Source: CAYVDH01 sp964450355
Lineage (GTDB): Bacteria > Bacteroidota > Bacteroidia > NS11-12g > UBA955
Direction of reading: 5' to 3'
DNA length: 20,712 nucleotides
Assembly: GCA_964450355.1 (NCBI GenBank)
Contig: CAYVDH010000043.1
Span: 1 to 20,712 of the forward strand
The notes under the pieces were generated by a model, which was not told where the DNA came from, searched no databases, and saw only the letters and a program-made list of their open reading frames with translations. This document shows, piece by piece, positions 18,501 to 20,712 of this stretch; positions within the stretch are counted from its first letter, which is position 1, and the number at the start of each line of letters is the position of its first letter. The translations under genes and the position numbers were made by a program.

Positions 18501-19242
18501 CATTGAATTTTATTTTTTTTTGTTTTTCAATATTATCTCCTTGTTTTCTTTTATATGATAAAGAAGGTGAAATTGTAAATCCTTCTTGTGAATTGTATCC
18601 TAAACCTAATCCTCCTCTAAATTCTCCAATTTTTTTTTGTAAATCAAAATCTATACTATAACCAATCCCTTTATAGTTATTATAAAATATTTGATATTGT
18701 ACAATTTCGGTTTTTTCAATTAATGAATTTTTTTTATACACATTTTGAGTTGCAACATTATTAGCAACAGTCCATGGAGAACCAAACACTTCATCTATAT
18801 TTCCAAATTTAATTCTTTTTGCTACTCTAGGGTCAATACCTACCTGAACATGGGGTTTCATGTTTGTTTTTTTCTCTATTACATCTCCTTTAAAATCGTC
18901 AGGAACTCCCCTCATGTTTCTGTTTATTACTCCTGGGTTAATGTTCCAACCTAAACCTACCCAACTTGCTTCTTGATCCATCCCTATACCAGCATGGTAT
19001 GAAATGTTAATTGGATAACCTCCACAATCTAACAATGGTATGTTGTATGTAAAATCTCCTGAAAATGGATCTACCATTTGTGTGGTAGTAACAGGCTCAA
19101 AACTTTGAACCTCAGGTTGTGATGGTCCTGCTGTTAACGCCCACGAAGTTGTTGGCGCTATGATTTGAAACAACAATGACAAAATGCTTATCCAAGCAAA
19201 TGGTTGTTTAAAAAATCCTTTTCTAAAAATGTTCATTTTCAT
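12571..19242 (-). CDS. Giant secreted protein with SpvB/TcB-like N-terminus and a YD-type tail
   Basis: 2223 residues. A signal peptide with a long basic n-region (hydrophobic core about 17-36) precedes about 40-120, where VDPFSGDFTYNIPLLDCGGYPINISY and EASWVGLGWNINPGVINR match in order the 'G.aTYsIPI..P.G..G..P.lslsY...GlGWsls...I.R' opening of SpvB/Tc-toxin B proteins. About 150-370 is rich in alternating beta strands. YVDVTGDGPTPDDLG (about 730) and DIDKDDNGNLD (about 1105) look like acidic calcium-type loops. About 2000-2155 (AHTGKYSLLV ... WVYGNGNVEL ... GWKRYEGKV ... LFDDFRILP) resembles a carbohydrate-binding jelly roll. The end (VNKRLMATLSENNFATFYEYDEEGALIRTKVETEKG, split over 2160-2205) is one YD-type repeat, then SRSSLRKK and a stop, with no RHS core and no T9SS tail. 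I recognise the family as widespread in Bacteroidota without assigned function. A second ATG two codons downstream (19236) could also be the start. Confidence 0.93.
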   Translation of the reverse strand: MKMNIFRKGFFKQPFAWISILSLLFQIIAPTTSWALTAGPSQPEVQSFEPVTTTQMVDPFSGDFTYNIPLLDCGGYPINISYHAGIGMDQEASWVGLGWNINPGVINRNMRGVPDDFKGDVIEKKTNMKPHVQVGIDPRVAKRIKFGNIDEVFGSPWTVANNVATQNVYKKNSLIEKTEIVQYQIFYNNYKGIGYSIDFDLQKKIGEFRGGLGLGYNSQEGFTISPSLSYKRKQGDNIEKQKKIKFNASVSSGYSSRNGLTSLGIGKGLSKTKETELENDNCDIYYKSNTLGGNINSSYNFQNVTYTPISKPNQFSYNYNIEFKFFDEKSASTNPKSILEKNFTANVSLNGIHNFTNSYNTFGFLNEQFGNEFSLKDFNNEGNNSFNKYTNNLSPSSNTFDILGLSGQGNGGSYKPTKNIYSNFADPKTKISSLSKISIPIELGFTKVKKEMRVTDFEKMISHVELVNPLYGKSVKVGANPSLTYVWGESGLWSDNQNVALNDITSLKTINNLNENVYYKNASEKTVYDKTYFDNLWGDKAARIEINGSNDNANIFENLKTTKKFVNGTDIKEFNEGNLQKKGRAKRSEVIQYLNAEEASKFGIEKNLYSYSYNQYNNVLSPNAPISRMDQSIRKPHHISEIISTTTDGSRYVYGLPVYNAEQYEKTFNVGEKNIGQDYFKHGLTNYDVNNNTNDVSVENKKGVDHFYHEEKMPSYVHSWMLTSVLSSDYVDVTGDGPTPDDLGSYTKFNYQKVNELYSWRFPIGANKANHNRGLKSDKKDDKGSIVHGKKEVWYLQSVETKTHLAIFITSNRQDSYPVNEAGTVLLNSIAKLKKLDRIELYNRNEFYNTNNKIPIKTVHFEYSYDLCPNTLNNDQAYSNLDHPLKNYNSNLYNKNANENKGKLTLHKIWFTYGTNPKGALSPYVFEYKGINPEYAAKSVDRWGNYKPWNYHYNGSFNNNYSYEDHVSNAENPYVPQNETMIDVWAGAWNLTDIKLPSGGKLKVEYEADDYAYVQDKKASQMFKIAALGNNSNTMNNVNTNIHDLYDEASKKFNNYVFIEIPNGTNLSQVFGQNTSFYCSFYVHLNPNDIPYGFQTRKEHIQTYLDIDKDDNGNLDMGTKTVNNKLYAYFKIKHSFLGDNDQNDDKDDIHPVTKQAFQFIRENANFLAYPGYVQNSDESVKSFVGSLFSFIPEFARTIVGHERYMRDKNYASKCELNNSYIKLFNPNGYKKGGGHRVKKITIDDNWNEMTNNLEGNFSTGQEFIYTTNESNNSSTLISSGVASWEPLVGGDENTHRERIKFTKSNDYTQEEKNLLSPNNFRYEEGPIGESLYPSASVGYSKITIKNLKPAGVNPDLLKKHGTGKTVQEFYTAKDFPTLSSRTDLEVHIRKNLALGILGISKEKAVASQGFAVETNDMHGKPKAVLNYTEYDDSKPLNGTKYYYKTTSVGKLQNNVDVLNNKGELLSNQIVGAEIDMFSYSQKNEHNALSGSADINYHAIFPNTGTPPMFPVLTLFSTLSISKSVTNVITTTKVINRFGLIDKVEAIEDGASLMTQNLAWDAESGEVIYTKTQNEYGDFDYSITKPAHWVEEGMGGAYQNIGAEIIVSTIGSNYPGFVVKSNVSNYGGSSEDLKNILYPGDELIPIKKDDDLTITTIVNGAYVNSKFNDLIANSTSNEKYWVLSVSSNGANLIDKNGNVIPQSNLPYYFKIYRSGHRNMLGAPAEQIVSKNPIQGSNWQNTATMSNVLSGSALLYSDNWQTYYQMPPKGCIDCEIAQDPLQVEDYLIDGQTYTTPITQTDYSNIFFKGNDNCVWKNFCSADKYKKPGDVVNPYFIGIRGNWKPWYSMVYYDRTNAQAERSQPTTGADPNTTYTRTAGVINNYVPFYQYSNNNNQWVPQWLPGAADHSQWTWQNRATKIGPQGEEVESENKLGIYSSALYGYQKTLPMAVTGNSKYEDMLFDGFEEYGEGFFTTKCANNGSNTPLITPFPLSNSYMGAMICENNWHWPLWKALANGKARISNQKAHTGKYSLLVNPSGARVYLDNNDGLIGNYSIGSGQFYLSQQDFIPVFSPKNSASSGHLEYLISYWVYGNGNVELKDANGNLLTINQIGNSITIDGWKRYEGKVILPAQQRIDEILFNNLIPNNVNNPQPVLFDDFRILPYMGNMNSYVYNKVNKRLMATLSENNFATFYEYDEEGALIRTKVETEKGIMTVQESRSSLRKK
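12580..13240 (-). other. Jelly-roll-like domain plus terminal YD repeat
   Basis: This encodes the C-terminus of the 2223-residue giant. The pattern ISNQKAHTGKYSLLV, then YLISYWVYG, then a 'DGWKRYEG' strand and LFDDFRILP is that of beta-sandwich carbohydrate-binding-like domains with the typical F/Y-DD-x-R near the end. It is followed directly by NKRLMATLSENNFATFYEYDEEG, a YD-type hairpin, and the family-typical ending TVQESRSSLRK. Confidence 0.6.
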
Positions 19243-19244
19243 AT

Positions 19245-19847
19245 TTAATCTATTTTTAATTGTGGTGTATTCTTTAAAGTATTATATGGTATTGTAAATT
19301 TAATGATTCCTGTGTTTAATGATTTTTCATCAAAAACAAATTCTATATCCCCAACATTATTTTTTCTTTCAAATTCTAAATTGATCTTGTTCGATTTTTC
19401 TAAACCGAAAGTATTTTCAAAATGATAAGACAAACAATTCAAAGTATCTTTTCCTTGGATTATAAACATGTCTTTTTGAGCATGTGAACTAAAATAATTC
19501 ATTCTAGCTCCATATTCTTCAGGTGTTGAAATTCCAGTTTCAAGCATGGTTTTATCGTTTTTAATTGGTGATATTTTTAATTGGCAAAACAGTTTGTTTT
19601 TATTGTTTAAATAATCTTCTTTTATGATTTTAGTATTAACTGATTCTATGTTATCAAATTGTGAAATTAACTTGAACTCTAAAGGAAGTATTTCCAATTG
19701 AAATTGATAATTGCCAATCGTTTTTGTTCTAACAAATTCAACTTTATTCTTTTTAAACCACTGTATAAATTCAGTAGGTTCAATAGCTTTATTTTCACTT
19801 TTACAAGCAATTAATAAACATGAAAATAGAATGATTAAATTTTTCAT
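19245..19847 (-). CDS. Small lipoprotein of unknown function
   Basis: 200 residues beginning MKNLIILFSCLLIACKSEN. LLIAC is a good lipobox with Cys15 as the predicted lipidated residue; the following KSEN is charged, as seen in surface or outer-membrane lipoproteins of this phylum, although a definite export signal cannot be read. The mature region alternates beta strands (YQFQLEILPLEFKLIS, KLFCQLKISP, DMFIIQGKDTLNCLSYHFENT, INLEFER, DIEFVFDE, GIIKFTIPYNTL) and ends at LKID, suggesting a small beta-sandwich. I do not recognise the family. Its ATG overlaps the stop of the OmpH-like gene by four bases, and the giant starts two bases after its stop, so production of these three proteins is probably coupled. 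A partner or anchor for the giant is a reasonable inference. Confidence 0.88.
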   Translation of the reverse strand: MKNLIILFSCLLIACKSENKAIEPTEFIQWFKKNKVEFVRTKTIGNYQFQLEILPLEFKLISQFDNIESVNTKIIKEDYLNNKNKLFCQLKISPIKNDKTMLETGISTPEEYGARMNYFSSHAQKDMFIIQGKDTLNCLSYHFENTFGLEKSNKINLEFERKNNVGDIEFVFDEKSLNTGIIKFTIPYNTLKNTPQLKID

Positions 19848-20341
19848 TTTACCCCTTTGTATTTATTGTTTATGTATTTTAAAACTTGCTCAGTAATGTT
19901 TTTCTTCTCGTCCACATACATCATGCTACCATTTCCATTGGCACCGTGTATGTACGTATATTTATATTCCTTACCATAATCTGAAAGGTATTGATTAATT
20001 TGTTTCCAAATTTGCTCATCAAATTGTTGCTTTACTTGCTCATTGCTTTTCTCAAATTCTTGCTCTTTATAAAAATACAACTGTTTTAAATTTTCAAATT
20101 CTTTACTGTTTGATTTTTCAGCTGCCATTGCATTAAATTTAATGCTGTCAAGTATATTTTTCCTTTGCAATTCAATCGCTTCAATTTTCTTCTCCAACTC
20201 TTTAGTTAATTCAAATTTTTGATACATATCATTCAATAATACAAAGGCTGTTTTCTCTTTATTTGAATGCAAATAATATGTTAACAGTAAGGAAACTAAT
20301 CCTAAAATAAGTGCAATAATTGATATAGTATATTTTTTCAT
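19844..20341 (-). CDS. Membrane-anchored OmpH/Skp-like periplasmic chaperone
   Basis: 165 residues. Residues 4-24 (YTISIIALILGLVSLLLTYYL) form one transmembrane segment with no cleavage site, so the rest should face the periplasm while anchored to the inner membrane. A long charged helix pair follows (about 35-115: ELTKELEKKIEAIELQRKN ... FYKEQEFEKSNEQVKQQFDE), the coiled-coil 'tentacle' of Skp/OmpH. The end (YIHGANGNGSMMYVDEKKNITEQVLKYINNKY, about 130-162) has the family signature of a short strand 'G..iLYvd...DiT..Vl..lN..Y'. OmpH/Skp trimers hold unfolded outer-membrane or secreted proteins during periplasmic transit. The usual protein has a cleaved signal; a fixed anchor is a variant. Lying upstream of two giant exported chains, it is a plausible dedicated holdase for them. 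It starts one base after the preceding stop. Confidence 0.85.
   Translation of the reverse strand: MKKYTISIIALILGLVSLLLTYYLHSNKEKTAFVLLNDMYQKFELTKELEKKIEAIELQRKNILDSIKFNAMAAEKSNSKEFENLKQLYFYKEQEFEKSNEQVKQQFDEQIWKQINQYLSDYGKEYKYTYIHGANGNGSMMYVDEKKNITEQVLKYINNKYKGVK
19845..19860 (-). promoter_or_regulatory. ATGA overlap with an upstream AAAGGGG tract
   Basis: The TGA stop of the OmpH-like gene (19844-19846) overlaps the ATG of the lipoprotein gene (19845-19847). On the minus strand ACAAAGGGGTAAA precedes that ATG, giving a purine-rich AAAGGGG about four bases before the start. This is unusually SD-like for this phylum, but the same bases encode Lys-Gly of the upstream protein, so it may be coincidental. 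Translational coupling through the overlap is the safer claim. Confidence 0.45.
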
Positions 20342-20342
20342 T

Positions 20343-20712
20343 TTACAATAAATTAAATTTTAAATACCATTTTTCTTTTTTAGCATTTTCTACAACTAAA
20401 ATATAAATGCCATTTTTAAGATTTAATCCTGGAAATCTCAATAATATGGTGTATGCAATCAGTCCTTCTTTGATGATGGTTTTATCATTAAAATTAAATT
20501 GACTGATTAGTTTATTACTTTCATCTATTAATTTAAAATTAAATTCTTTGTTATTTTGTTTATATTGTTCCAAATATTTTATTTTAATGCTATCTGTTCT
20601 CACAGAATATAATTCAGAATACACATTTTCTTTTAATTCATAAACTAAAACTGGTTCTTTCTTCTCCTCCTTTTTCTTCACTTTAAACTTCCATTGTTCA
20701 CTTTTGGCTAAG
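20343..20712 (-). CDS. C-terminal part of a beta-rich protein, 5' end cut by the window edge
   Basis: The frame stays open through the right edge (residues LAKSEQWKFK precede the first in-frame GTG at 20681), so 122 residues of a longer protein are visible and the GTG is not a convincing start. A Lys/Glu-rich hinge (KVKKKEEKKEPV) leads into a run of strands: PVLVYELKENVY, FNFKLIDESNKLISQFNF, IAYTILLRFP and GIYILVVENAKKEKWYLKFNLL. The order and the final 'LKNGIYILVVENAKKEKWYLKF' edge, with a Gly-Ile-Tyr turn, resemble Ig-like beta-sandwiches that close many Bacteroidota surface proteins, but this is not a Por tail. The stop is two bases before the OmpH-like ATG. Function not recognised. Confidence 0.7.
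   Translation of the reverse strand, partial: LAKSEQWKFKVKKKEEKKEPVLVYELKENVYSELYSVRTDSIKIKYLEQYKQNNKEFNFKLIDESNKLISQFNFNDKTIIKEGLIAYTILLRFPGLNLKNGIYILVVENAKKEKWYLKFNLL

Larger units (their letters stand above)
1..20712 (-). other. Putative single transcription unit of seven co-directional genes
   Basis: All seven reading frames point the same way, and neighbours are separated by 1, -4, 2, 4, 1 and 26 bases. There is no room for internal terminators, and no GC-rich hairpin followed by a T-run occurs between genes. Neither the promoter (right of 20712) nor the terminator (left of 1) is inside the window. The close packing argues that the helper proteins and the two giants are made together. 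Confidence 0.7.

Noticed and set aside
20343..20681. GTG at 20681 as the start of a 112-residue gene
   Set aside because: The frame continues upstream without a stop to the window edge (LAKSEQWKFK), so the gene is more likely a 5'-truncated longer protein.
1..20712. tRNA, rRNA, CRISPR array, insertion sequence or prophage genes
   Set aside because: Virtually every base is coding on the minus strand; no regularly spaced direct repeats, transposase motifs, terminal inverted repeats or RNA-gene features were seen.

Overview
The window is a low-GC stretch of a Bacteroidota genome, most likely from a Flavobacteriia-like lineage. Three things point there: a Por-type (T9SS type A) C-terminal sorting domain on one protein, Sec signal peptides ending in the 'NAQ/QAQ' pattern common in this phylum, and two giant proteins of the kind found in Bacteroidota RHS/YD-repeat families. 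All genes lie on the minus strand, so the window reads biologically from right (20712) to left (1). I see no RNA gene, insertion sequence, CRISPR array or phage gene.

Reading 5' to 3' along the minus strand there are seven coding regions: (1) the C-terminal part of a beta-rich protein cut by the right edge; (2) a membrane-anchored OmpH/Skp-like protein; (3) a small lipoprotein; (4) a 2223-residue secreted giant whose N-terminus resembles the SpvB/TcB-type 'GxxxYxIPL...GLGW' opening and which ends in a jelly-roll-like domain plus one YD-type repeat; (5) a 229-residue secreted protein with a possible LolA-like fold; (6) an 894-residue T9SS cargo with a parallel beta-helix and Ig/PKD-like domains; (7) a giant RHS protein of more than 3054 residues, cut by the left edge exactly in its RHS core. 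Gaps between neighbours are 1, -4, 2, 4, 1 and 26 bases, so this looks like a single transcription unit. No promoter or terminator is visible, and both ends of the unit lie outside the window.

The working model is inference. The two giants would be the exported structural parts of a surface-located RHS apparatus, comparable in domain logic to the B and C halves of Tc toxins (an SpvB-like part and an RHS-core part). The OmpH-like protein, lipoprotein and LolA-like protein are plausible periplasmic or outer-membrane helpers for such very large secreted chains, and the beta-helix protein would be a T9SS-exported surface partner. The RHS core begins just before the left edge, so the variable C-terminal tip, and any immunity gene, would lie immediately beyond base 1. 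The giants belong to families I recognise as widespread in Bacteroidota but whose function is, to my knowledge, not established. The gene combination and the cysteine-rich central module of the RHS giant are the most interesting parts.
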